A DNA stretch of 8,668 bases from Actinomycetota bacterium (lineage in GTDB: Bacteria > Actinomycetota > Actinomycetes > Nanopelagicales > Nanopelagicaceae), in contig JABMMO010000061.1 in the NCBI GenBank assembly GCA_013205455.1, positions 1-8,668 of the forward strand. Direction: 5' to 3'. The notes beneath the pieces are model-generated. The model ran no database searches. It was not told where the DNA came from and worked only from the letters and a program-made list of their open reading frames with translations. A program made the translations under genes and the position numbers. Position 1 is the first letter of the stretch; the number at the start of each line of letters is the position of its first letter. Of the stretch, positions 1-6,211 are shown piece by piece.

Positions 1-533
1 CGGTTAAAACCAGACTCTTTTCCAAAAATTTCGGCTATGAAACCATAAATAAAAAATTCTCTCAGTTTTTTACGAATATCAGTTGTGGGTGACCGGAAAC
101 CCTTTCTAATATGGTCATATTTATCAGAAATATAGATTGATTCCAATTCTGATTCTTGTAGAAGATCAATTGTGGCTAAACCTTTGGCAATAACTTCACC
201 ATGACTTCGATGGCTACCTAAAATAAAATCATCAAGCCCTAGAGCGAATGACTGTCCAACTGCGGCCGCTTCTTGCCCAATGGATAGGTGTGCTGGCCCA
301 GCGTATTGGTAATTTAAATCCAAATATTTACCAGTTTTTTTGATTTCGTCAAGCATTAATTCAAATACCCTAATGACCTGCATATGATAAAAGATATTAA
401 TTGCCTTGCTTTTTTCAATTATAGAAAGTGATTCCGCAATTGTTTTGTCAAATGAATTTACAAGAATATCACCAAGTTCAATTTTTCTTTTAACTTGTAC
501 AATTTCCGGATCTACTAAAATTTCCTTCGACAT
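1..533 (-). CDS. Thiamine-diphosphate 2-oxoacid/acetoin-type dehydrogenase E1, N-terminal part (truncated by window edge)
   Basis: The ATG at 533-531 opens a frame that stays open for 177 codons to the left edge, so only the N-terminus is visible. Residues 79-89 read GPAHLSIGQEA and 106-112 read GSHRSHG. These are the alpha-subunit signatures of E1 dehydrogenases, in the region that lines the ThDP/substrate cleft; the visible part ends in FGKESGFN (about 170-177). E1 decarboxylates or cleaves a 2-oxo substrate and transfers the acyl group to a lipoyl domain. From memory, the long N-terminal extension (about 45 residues) and the roughly 50-residue insert between HRSHG and the GKESGFN motif resemble fused alpha/beta E1 proteins of about 700-800 residues rather than a simple 320-residue alpha subunit. 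It starts 1 nt after the stop of the lipoyl-domain gene, which is its likely partner. The Shine-Dalgarno sequence is weak, so translation is probably coupled. Family assignment is firm; the substrate is unknown. Confidence 0.85.
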   Translation of the reverse strand, partial: MSKEILVDPEIVQVKRKIELGDILVNSFDKTIAESLSIIEKSKAINIFYHMQVIRVFELMLDEIKKTGKYLDLNYQYAGPAHLSIGQEAAAVGQSFALGLDDFILGSHRSHGEVIAKGLATIDLLQESELESIYISDKYDHIRKGFRSPTTDIRKKLREFFIYGFIAEIFGKESGFN

Positions 534-534
534 T

Positions 535-783
535 TTATGGTTGATCCGAAGTGATTTCTAAGATAGCCTGAAAATCAGTTAATTCACTACCTACCGGGAT
601 TAAGAACGCTTTTACCCATCCCTCAAACCCTGCCTCGATTTCAATTTGAGCTTTATTGGTCTCAACGAGAGCAACTGGCGAATTCAAAGTTACCTTATCT
701 CCGATATTAACTAACCAGGAGGAAAGTATTGCCTCTCCATCTGCATTACCCAAACTAGGCGTTACAACATTATGAACAGCCAT
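535..783 (-). CDS. Free-standing lipoyl-domain protein (E2-type lipoyl carrier)
   Basis: This 82-residue protein is a single biotinyl/lipoyl domain and nothing more. The beta-hairpin turn carries ETNKAQIEIEA at 41-51, where Lys44 is the expected lipoylation site (compare ETDKA in E2 proteins), followed by GFEGWV at 53-58. The start of the fold, VVTPSLGNADGEAILSSWLV, and the GDKV at 28-31 are also typical. It would act as the swinging arm that accepts an acyl group from E1. No peripheral-subunit-binding or acyltransferase core follows: TAA at 537-535 ends it and the E1 gene starts 1 nt later. A separate E2 core and an E3 should therefore lie elsewhere, possibly further down the operon outside the window. 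The ATG at 783-781 overlaps the TAA of the ATPase gene (TAATG). An AAGGAAAG Shine-Dalgarno sequence (796-789) supports this start. A biotin carrier is less likely because the lysine is not in an AMKM context. Confidence 0.88.
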   Translation of the reverse strand: MAVHNVVTPSLGNADGEAILSSWLVNIGDKVTLNSPVALVETNKAQIEIEAGFEGWVKAFLIPVGSELTDFQAILEITSDQP

Positions 784-2342
784 TAATTCTTTCCTTGCAA
801 AGCCAACAAACGTAAGTTTGCGATGTCTAACTCGGAAGTTTTGTTTTTAATTCCAGAAGAAGTTCCATTCCGAAAAATCATTACTGTGTCTGTTATAGAA
901 AGGATTTCTTCTTCTTCGCTGGAAACCAAAATTACGCCAATGTTCTCTGACTTCACTAATGATTTTATAAGGTCATAAATTTCAATCTTTGCCCCAATAT
1001 CGATACCCTTTGTTGGTTCATCCAACAATAATAGAATTGGTTTTTGCATTATTGATCTAGCGAAAAGAACTTTTTGCTGGTTCCCGCCAGAAAGACGCAT
1101 AATCAAACCGCTTATATCCCCACGAACATTTAATTTTTTTAGAATAGTTAACGCACTACTGTTTTTCAAATTATGATTAAGAAAAATACGCAACCTTCTA
1201 TACAAATGCAAAATTGGCAAAGTCATGTTTTCAGTTGGTGTCAGTAACGGAATGAAACCGTCTTTTTTTCGCTCCTCTGATAAATAGGCAACTCCTTTAG
1301 ATAAAGCATAATGTGGACTGGAGGGTGAATAATTTGATCCTGCTAACGTTATTTCTCCATTTGTGAAAGATAAATCTCCGTAGAGAGTACGCAAGAATCT
1401 AGATCTTCCAGAACCATTCAATCCATAAATTCCTAAAATTTCTCCTTCTTCTAGGACCAGTGAAATGTCATGTAATCTTTCAGATCCCAAATGCTTTACT
1501 TCTAAAAGAAGGGATTTTTTACGCTGCTCTCTTTTTAGAGTTTGGTCTGGTGTAATAATTTCGCCAGCACTCCTTTCTCTATTTCCGATGACCGCATCGG
1601 TAAGGCTTCCAATTGAAATCTCGTTCTTTTTTCCAGATAACCTAATTTTTCCATCCGCAAGAGCAGTCACGTGATCACATACTGAGAGCACTTCGTCGAG
1701 TCTATGATCAACTAAAACAACTATTAAGTTTTGCTCATGTGCTAATTTACGCATTATTGAGAATAGAAGTGAAATTTGAGTCGGCTCTAAAGCTGTAGTT
1801 GGTTCGTCAAATAAAATCACTTTGGCTTTTCTGTTGATTGCCGCTCCTATCTCCAATAATTGCCGTTGCGATACAGATAGATTGCTGAGAATAGTGTCCG
1901 AATCAGCATCAACTTCAATATCTTTACAGATAGCAGTAGAAATTCTGCGCATCTCTTTTTTATCTAACAACCCATTTTTTCGCAATTCATGGCCTAAAAA
2001 TAGTGATTGCCAGATAGTAAGATTTATAGGTAATGAAAGTTCCTGATAAACACATGCAATTCCTGCGGCATACGCTTGGTAAGGTTCAATAAAAGAGATA
2101 GGACTGCTGTCTAAATTTATTCCGCCTGAAGTCGGAGATAGCGCACCTGAAAATATTTGTAGTAAAGTCGATTTTCCGGCGCCATTATGTCCAACAATTC
2201 CGTGTATTTCTCCTGATTTAAAAATAAGAGTTACGTCATCTAAGGCTTTAGTACTTCCGAATTCTTGCGAAAGATGTTCAGCCGAGAGAGTCCATTCCCT
2301 CGTCATTTCAAAACCGACTTCTCGGCTGACATCCTTCTTCAT
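783..2342 (-). CDS. Sugar ABC transporter, double ATP-binding subunit (RbsA/XylG/MglA family)
   Basis: The 519-residue protein has two nucleotide-binding domains in tandem, the normal size and layout for CUT2-family sugar importers. Domain 1 has Walker A GHNGAGKST (51-59), Q-loop Gln100, signature LSVSQRQ (155-161), Walker B VILFDEPT (175-182) and switch His213. Domain 2 has GLNGSGRSR (307-315), signature LSGGNQQK (418-425) and Walker B LLLLDEPTKGID (437-448). In domain 2 the Walker A lysine is Arg313 and the switch histidine is a serine (VSSEEEEI), both usual in this family. It powers the permease encoded two genes upstream. The ATG at 2342-2340 lies 8 nt after the binding-protein stop and has no clear Shine-Dalgarno sequence; Met13 is an alternative start that would fit the family N-terminus equally well. 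The substrate cannot be read from the ATPase. Confidence 0.93.
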   Translation of the reverse strand: MKKDVSREVGFEMTREWTLSAEHLSQEFGSTKALDDVTLIFKSGEIHGIVGHNGAGKSTLLQIFSGALSPTSGGINLDSSPISFIEPYQAYAAGIACVYQELSLPINLTIWQSLFLGHELRKNGLLDKKEMRRISTAICKDIEVDADSDTILSNLSVSQRQLLEIGAAINRKAKVILFDEPTTALEPTQISLLFSIMRKLAHEQNLIVVLVDHRLDEVLSVCDHVTALADGKIRLSGKKNEISIGSLTDAVIGNRERSAGEIITPDQTLKREQRKKSLLLEVKHLGSERLHDISLVLEEGEILGIYGLNGSGRSRFLRTLYGDLSFTNGEITLAGSNYSPSSPHYALSKGVAYLSEERKKDGFIPLLTPTENMTLPILHLYRRLRIFLNHNLKNSSALTILKKLNVRGDISGLIMRLSGGNQQKVLFARSIMQKPILLLLDEPTKGIDIGAKIEIYDLIKSLVKSENIGVILVSSEEEEILSITDTVMIFRNGTSSGIKNKTSELDIANLRLLALQGKN

Positions 2343-2350
2343 TTAGTTAC

Positions 2351-3373
2351 TTAACCGATTACGTCCGCTGGAACTGAATCGCCCTGATTAAATACAGGAG
2401 TGGCGACTAGCAGTGTCTTCTCAACGTCTGTACCAGTTATGTATAACTTAATCTGTTCAATCGTTTTCGAACCATAAACTTTTGGTTCTTGTCCAACGCA
2501 ACCTTTATAGGCACCAGAAATATCTGGCACTGCAGAAATAGCTGCGCAGAATCCAAAGAGTGCAACCGTTTTCTCTCTCTTTAGTTCTTTGATTGCCAAC
2601 AATGCACCAACTACACCAGGTCCAGTGTCTGCAAATATAACGTTCATCTTTGGATTGCCAAGTAGCATTTCAGCTGTAACTTTTTGAGCAACATCTGGTT
2701 TAACTTGACTATCAACGGTTTGCATTACTTTGGCATTTGGATTCTTCATCAAAGCCGCAGCAAAAGCATCATCGCGTAATTGCGTAGTTAGGTTTCCTGG
2801 TACGCCAACAATGCCAGCTACCAATTTAGCGTCAGCACCAAGTACTTGTAGTGCTTGCTCTCCGCTTAAAGTTCCGCCGCCAGCTTGATCAGCTCCCAAT
2901 TGCTGTATAACGCTTCCGCCTGCTGCTTCAACTGCTGCAACATCAACGAAAACATTCACTGCAAATACTGGGATTCCAGCCTTTGAAAGCGAGATAGCGA
3001 ATTGAGCTCCTGGCTCGCCTCCGATTGCATTTAAGTAAACAGCACAAACACCACTTTGAATAAAGCTATCAATTTGGCTCTGTTGCTGAGCAATGTCATC
3101 ATCTGCAATTGAAATTATGGCCTCAAAGCCTGCAGCTGTCGCTGCTTCTTCGACACCTTTCTTCATTTCAACATAATAAGGATTTGATAGATTAGGTAGT
3201 GCAACACCTATTTTAGGCGTTGCTTCACTGCAGTTTGCTGGGAGCCCTTCACGGATTCCCTCTGCTGAGCCTCCAGCACTATCTGAACTTGAAGAACAAC
3301 CAGAGAGAATTAGAGCTCCCGCGACAACGAGCACCCCACTAATTCTGTTGCTCTGCAACCATGATTTATTCAT
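2351..3373 (-). CDS. Sugar ABC transporter substrate-binding lipoprotein (RbsB-like, Peripla_BP_4)
   Basis: This 340-residue type I binding protein carries a lipoprotein signal: a basic start, a hydrophobic stretch at 12-24 and the lipobox LSGC with Cys26 as the lipidation site, then a Ser/Gly-rich linker to about residue 40. The mature part follows the ribose/xylose-binding fold. It has PKIGVALPNLSNPYYVEMKK at 53-72 (compare the RbsB start with its NPFF motif), QQQSQIDSFIQSGV near 97-109, GIPVFAVN near 133-140 and GADQAGGGTLSGE near 160-172. It would capture the sugar at the outer face of the membrane and pass it to the permease. The ATG overlaps the permease stop in ATGA (3373-3370), and a strong AGAGGGGAAG Shine-Dalgarno sequence within the permease tail fixes the start. 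The ligand is not identifiable by eye. The adjacent XylB-like kinase suggests a ketose, pentose or deoxy-sugar. Confidence 0.92.
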   Translation of the reverse strand: MNKSWLQSNRISGVLVVAGALILSGCSSSSDSAGGSAEGIREGLPANCSEATPKIGVALPNLSNPYYVEMKKGVEEAATAAGFEAIISIADDDIAQQQSQIDSFIQSGVCAVYLNAIGGEPGAQFAISLSKAGIPVFAVNVFVDVAAVEAAGGSVIQQLGADQAGGGTLSGEQALQVLGADAKLVAGIVGVPGNLTTQLRDDAFAAALMKNPNAKVMQTVDSQVKPDVAQKVTAEMLLGNPKMNVIFADTGPGVVGALLAIKELKREKTVALFGFCAAISAVPDISGAYKGCVGQEPKVYGSKTIEQIKLYITGTDVEKTLLVATPVFNQGDSVPADVIG

Positions 3374-4392
3374 TTCTTCCCCTCTCTAGTTGACGCTTTG
3401 CCTACTAGACCTTTTATTTTTGTTGTGATGATGGCGCTACGGCCTTTCTTGCTCTTATTTTTTGTTGAGGTACGCGCACTGTCAAAACCCACACCCGCTA
3501 AAATAATCAAACCAATTACAAGAGGTTGCCAGTAAGAACTAATATTTACAACATTCATTCCATTGCTTATGGTTGCAATCAAAAGCGCACCACTCATTGC
3601 GCCACGAATCTTTCCAATGCCGCCGAATAAACTCACGCCACCAACAACCGCTGCAGCTATTGAATAAAATAATTGATTTCCAGTTCCAGTTTGTGGATAT
3701 GCAACACCGAGTCTAGAAGTCGCAACTACGCCAGCCATTCCAGCAAAAAGTCCACTCAATCCATAAACAAAAATGGTTGTTCGCATAATATTCACCCCTG
3801 ATAAACGGGCTGCCAATCGATTACCGCCGAGAGCATAAATATGCGTGCCAATAATTGTGGATTTAAGTAAAATGGTAGAGAGAATTGCACAAATCACAAC
3901 CAAAATAATTGGCACAGGAATACTAAATACTTTTCCTTGTCCGACCCATAAAAACCCAGGATCCGCAATTTTTATAGATTCAGCGCGGGTAATTATCATC
4001 GGAATGGCCGAAGCAACACCCATAGCAGCAAAAGTAACGATGAAAGGTGGAATTCCAGCATAATGAATTACTAAACCATTTAAAACACCAGCAAAAACAC
4101 CTAATAATGAGGCTCCGATAGCTGCGACATACCATGGTGCGCCAGATCGCATAAATACTGCTGCAACAATTCCAGTCATTGATATAACGGCTCCTGTTGA
4201 TAGGTCGATTCCACCCGTGAGCAGCACAAAACTTTGACTCAAAGTTATCAATGCAATAATGGCTCCATTAAGCAATAACACAACAGCATTTGTAGTTTGG
4301 AAAAAATTTGGAGAGAGTAGAGAAAATATTCCCACCAAAATCAGCCAAACAATTAGGATGCTGGCTTCGTTTAAGAATTTTTTTATATTCAT
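3370..4392 (-). CDS. Sugar ABC transporter permease (RbsC/XylH/AraH family)
   Basis: A 340-residue, strongly hydrophobic protein of the BPD_transp_2 family with about 8-10 membrane segments. Family motifs are GGIDLSTGAV (60-69, compare GGIDLSVGS in RbsC), the cytoplasmic coupling loop GGNRLAARLSGVNI (189-202), and AAVVGGVSLFGGIGKIRG (247-264). It forms the membrane channel, probably as a homodimer driven by the double ATPase encoded downstream. The C-terminus (about 305-340) is an unusually long, Lys/Arg/Ser/Thr-rich hydrophilic tail. Its last codons also contain the Shine-Dalgarno sequence of the binding-protein gene, with which it overlaps by 4 nt. The ATG at 4392-4390 directly abuts the TAG of the kinase gene, with no gap. 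No separate promoter is evident, so translation probably depends on the upstream gene. Confidence 0.93.
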   Translation of the reverse strand: MNIKKFLNEASILIVWLILVGIFSLLSPNFFQTTNAVVLLLNGAIIALITLSQSFVLLTGGIDLSTGAVISMTGIVAAVFMRSGAPWYVAAIGASLLGVFAGVLNGLVIHYAGIPPFIVTFAAMGVASAIPMIITRAESIKIADPGFLWVGQGKVFSIPVPIILVVICAILSTILLKSTIIGTHIYALGGNRLAARLSGVNIMRTTIFVYGLSGLFAGMAGVVATSRLGVAYPQTGTGNQLFYSIAAAVVGGVSLFGGIGKIRGAMSGALLIATISNGMNVVNISSYWQPLVIGLIILAGVGFDSARTSTKNKSKKGRSAIITTKIKGLVGKASTREGKK

Positions 4393-5865
4393 CTAATTAC
4401 TCACTCTGTCCATTTCTCTGAAGTTGGAAAGTTTTTCATATTTTTGTAAAAGTAAAGCAAGATCTACTTTTTGTTTTGGCTTGAAAATAGATTTTTCTTT
4501 CGGACTCCATTTATAAGCAACATCTGCTACAGGAGTTTTAGTCGCGATCGCCGCGGCTAAAACACAAGCGCCACGAGCTGATGACTCTTCAACATCTAAA
4601 GTTATAACTTCGCGTCCAAGTAAATCTGAAAGTATTTGTGGATAGGCGCTACCTCTAGCCCCACCGCCAGTCACGATAATCCTCTTATTGGTAGTGATTC
4701 CAAGATTTGTTAAATGCTTGAAAGCTTTAATTAGTCCTAACAAAACTCCCTCGTAAGACATGCGAGCAAAATTCTCTCTTGACTGATCATTATCTATTCC
4801 TGCCAGAACCCCACGGGCGTATGGATAATTTGGAGTTCTTTCGCCATCAAAATATGAAACTAAAGTCATATTATTGCTCTTTACCTCTGAATCTAACGCC
4901 AATTTATCAAGCTCATGTAGATCACAATTAAGGATTCGAGCTGCCCAATCAGTAATTTTAGTAGCGTTAAGTGTTACAGCTATTGGCATAAAGCGACCGC
5001 TGGCATCTGCCATTCCATTAAACCAGCCAAGTTTATCCGTAATATGCGTATTGGTTACTGTAAATATAACTCCAGATGTACCAAGCCCAAATACCACATC
5101 ACCTTCGCTTATTCCCAAGCCCAAACTTGATGCAAACTGATCGCCAGTACCAGGACCAACAATTACGCTATCTGAAAGCCCCAAAACTTTTGCCGCTTCG
5201 CTGGTAATTACACCACCGATCTCGTTTGGATTTTTTACAACAGGTAATTGATTAGTCCAGTTTCTATCTTTATCTACAAGACTAAGTAGGTCAAAATTCC
5301 ATTTAGATTTTTGCGGTGAGTAGTAGCCGGTACATGAGGCACCTGCTCTATCGGTAACAAAATTTCCTGTTAGCCGAAACGTTAGATAATCATGAGGCAA
5401 AAGAAATTTTTTAGTTTTTTCAAAATTCTCTGGCTCGTTTTCTCTGAGCCAAGCTATTTTAGTTATTGTGAAAGAAGGGCCGAGATTTGATCCTACGGAA
5501 TCAATCCAGAAGGCTGAACTTTTATTGGCAACTAACTCTTCCGATTGCTTTGCCGAGGATGTGTCATTCCATAATTTTGCTGGGCGGACTGGATTGCAAT
5601 TTATATCTAAAGTAACAAGTCCGTGGCATTGCGAGTCCACTGCTAATGCCGTTATCAAATTTTTGTTGACGATTTTTTGTTTACAAGCTTCATCAAAAGC
5701 TAGCACCAAGGCATCCCACCAAGCGATTGGATTCTGTTCACTTATCGGAGGGTGTGTTGCTGGATGGGGAGCTTGACCACGTCCGATCAATTCTCCAGAA
5801 ATTTGGTCTCTAATTTCAACCGTGCATGATTGAGTTGATGAATCAATTCCGACCACTAATGACAT
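4393..5865 (-). CDS. xylB: FGGY-family carbohydrate kinase, xylulokinase-like
   Basis: The 490-residue protein has the actin-like two-domain architecture of FGGY sugar kinases. The N-terminal phosphate loop is GIDSSTQS (6-13). The sugar-site segments are SQCHGLV (78-84, compare QMHG in E. coli XylB) and RPAKLWNDT (94-102). GTGDQFASSLG (239-249) contains the likely catalytic base Asp242. GLGTSGV (260-266) is the second phosphate loop, GERTPNYPYARGVLAGI (341-357) is typical of actinobacterial XylB, and VTGGGARG (398-405) is the adenosine site. It would phosphorylate a ketose such as D-xylulose after uptake. It is the first gene of the operon and is immediately followed by the transporter genes. 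The start ATG (5865-5863) is set by the conserved GID motif only five residues in; its Shine-Dalgarno sequence is poor (AAAG). XylB-type specificity is probable, but exact substrate is uncertain: FGGY kinases often differ in substrate despite similar motifs, and 1-deoxyxylulose is also a known XylB substrate. Confidence 0.9.
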   Translation of the reverse strand: MSLVVGIDSSTQSCTVEIRDQISGELIGRGQAPHPATHPPISEQNPIAWWDALVLAFDEACKQKIVNKNLITALAVDSQCHGLVTLDINCNPVRPAKLWNDTSSAKQSEELVANKSSAFWIDSVGSNLGPSFTITKIAWLRENEPENFEKTKKFLLPHDYLTFRLTGNFVTDRAGASCTGYYSPQKSKWNFDLLSLVDKDRNWTNQLPVVKNPNEIGGVITSEAAKVLGLSDSVIVGPGTGDQFASSLGLGISEGDVVFGLGTSGVIFTVTNTHITDKLGWFNGMADASGRFMPIAVTLNATKITDWAARILNCDLHELDKLALDSEVKSNNMTLVSYFDGERTPNYPYARGVLAGIDNDQSRENFARMSYEGVLLGLIKAFKHLTNLGITTNKRIIVTGGGARGSAYPQILSDLLGREVITLDVEESSARGACVLAAAIATKTPVADVAYKWSPKEKSIFKPKQKVDLALLLQKYEKLSNFREMDRVSN

Positions 5866-5894
5866 TTTTACTTTGGCCTACTCATCTCTTTTTT

Positions 5895-5922
5895 ACTCGT
5901 AGCCGGAGTGACGCCCCCGAGT
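5895..5922 (-). promoter_or_regulatory. Hairpin in the GC-rich leader of the sugar operon
   Basis: In the minus-strand transcript, ACTCG (5922-5918) pairs with CGAGT (5899-5895). Inside, GGGG (5917-5914) pairs with CUCC (5908-5905) around a CGUCA loop, leaving a five-base bulge. One pair is G-U, so the fold is better in the minus-strand RNA than in the complement. The run that follows is AAAAAA, not U, so it is not an intrinsic terminator. It may stabilise the 5' end or bind a regulator. The sequence is distinctly GC-richer than its flanks. Confidence 0.35.
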
Positions 5923-5939
5923 CCGATTCCAACGCCTTC

Positions 5940-5968
5940 ACTATAAAGAGAGGGGCAGGCAAATACAA
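5940..5968 (-). promoter_or_regulatory. Candidate promoter of the kinase-transporter-E1 operon
   Basis: On the minus strand, TATAGT (5945-5940) matches the -10 consensus at five of six positions. It lies exactly 17 nt downstream of TTGTAT (5968-5963), which shares only the TTG of a -35 box. Transcription would start near 5933, giving a leader of about 68 nt before the kinase ATG. This is found by eye; other AT-rich hexamers in 5970-6040 could also serve. Confidence 0.4.
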
Positions 5969-6043
5969 TGCTTTTTGTTATGTTTTGATAATTAGATGCA
6001 AAAGAATGTTACGTTTCGTTATAAAACCCACATTTGAAGATTG

Positions 6044-6053
6044 ATTGGCCAAT
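6044..6053. promoter_or_regulatory. 10-bp perfect palindrome ATTGGCCAAT, possible operator
   Basis: ATTGGCCAAT is identical to its reverse complement and lies in the region between the divergent sugar operon and the TSUP gene, about 75 nt upstream of the predicted -35 of the operon. It could be a repressor or activator site, but a 10-bp palindrome can arise by chance and no second copy was seen. Confidence 0.2.
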
Positions 6054-6151
6054 TTATTTAGTGAATCCGCGCTCAAACATAAGCGTGAAAAAATGAATGA
6101 AACCTCGCCTTAGAACTAAATTCGATGGCAGGATTGAATATAGAAGCGGCC

Positions 6152-6176
6152 TGGCGGGCAAATCCTTCACCCGCCA
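6152..6176 (+). repeat. 7-bp inverted repeat TGGCGGG / CCCGCCA spanning the tRNA fragment
   Basis: TGGCGGG (6152-6158) and CCCGCCA (6170-6176) are perfectly complementary with an 11-nt loop. The right arm is part of the tRNA-like 3' end, so the left arm mimics its acceptor partner. It could fold as an RNA hairpin ahead of the TSUP gene or mark a recombination site. The sequence after it (TATTAAAGTTTTC) has no continuous T-run, so a terminator is unlikely. Confidence 0.4.
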
Positions 6177-6179
6177 CCA
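6159..6179 (+). other. Orphan 3' end of a tRNA (tRNA-Tyr-like), candidate attachment-site relic
   Basis: These 21 nt read like the end of a tRNA: last part of a T-loop (CAAAT), 3' strand of the T-stem (CCTTC, 6164-6168), 3' strand of an acceptor stem (ACCCGCC, 6169-6175), discriminator A and CCA (6177-6179). E. coli tRNA-Tyr ends in TCCTTCCCCCACCACCA; here it is TCCTTCACCCGCCACCA, and actinobacterial tRNA-Tyr commonly begins GGCGGG, matching the CCCGCC. There is no partner T-stem strand (GAAGG), no anticodon arm and no 5' acceptor strand at the proper distance upstream, so this is a fragment and not a gene. Such 3' fragments are left where an element integrated into a tRNA gene; in this orientation the element lies to the left. 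Confidence 0.6.
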
Positions 6180-6211
6180 GTATTAAAGTTTTCAAAGATT
6201 GAGGAGTTAGC

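Noticed and set aside
783..2342. Degenerate second ATP site (Arg for Lys in Walker A, Ser for switch His) and non-canonical first signature LSVSQ.
   Set aside because: These deviations are normal in RbsA/MglA/XylG-type double ATPases and are not a sign of decay.
5870..5887. Possible five-codon leader peptide (MSRPK) just before the kinase on the minus strand.
   Set aside because: Too short to separate from chance; no codon run or attenuator structure accompanies it.
5890..5960. GC-rich stretch with a T-loop-like TCCGATTCC, considered as a second tRNA or tRNA relic.
   Set aside because: The flanking bases do not form a T-stem or acceptor stem on either strand and there is no CCA end.
5826..6044. 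Plus-strand open frame of 72 codons across the kinase start and intergenic region.
   Set aside because: It starts inside the kinase gene on the opposite strand, has no family resemblance, and crosses the candidate promoter and structured leader.
6098..6202. Short open frame containing a 25-residue peptide (ATG at 6125) reading across the tRNA-like segment up to the TSUP Shine-Dalgarno sequence.
   Set aside because: No ribosome-binding site, no recognisable family, and the sequence is better explained by the tRNA 3'-end fragment in the same place.
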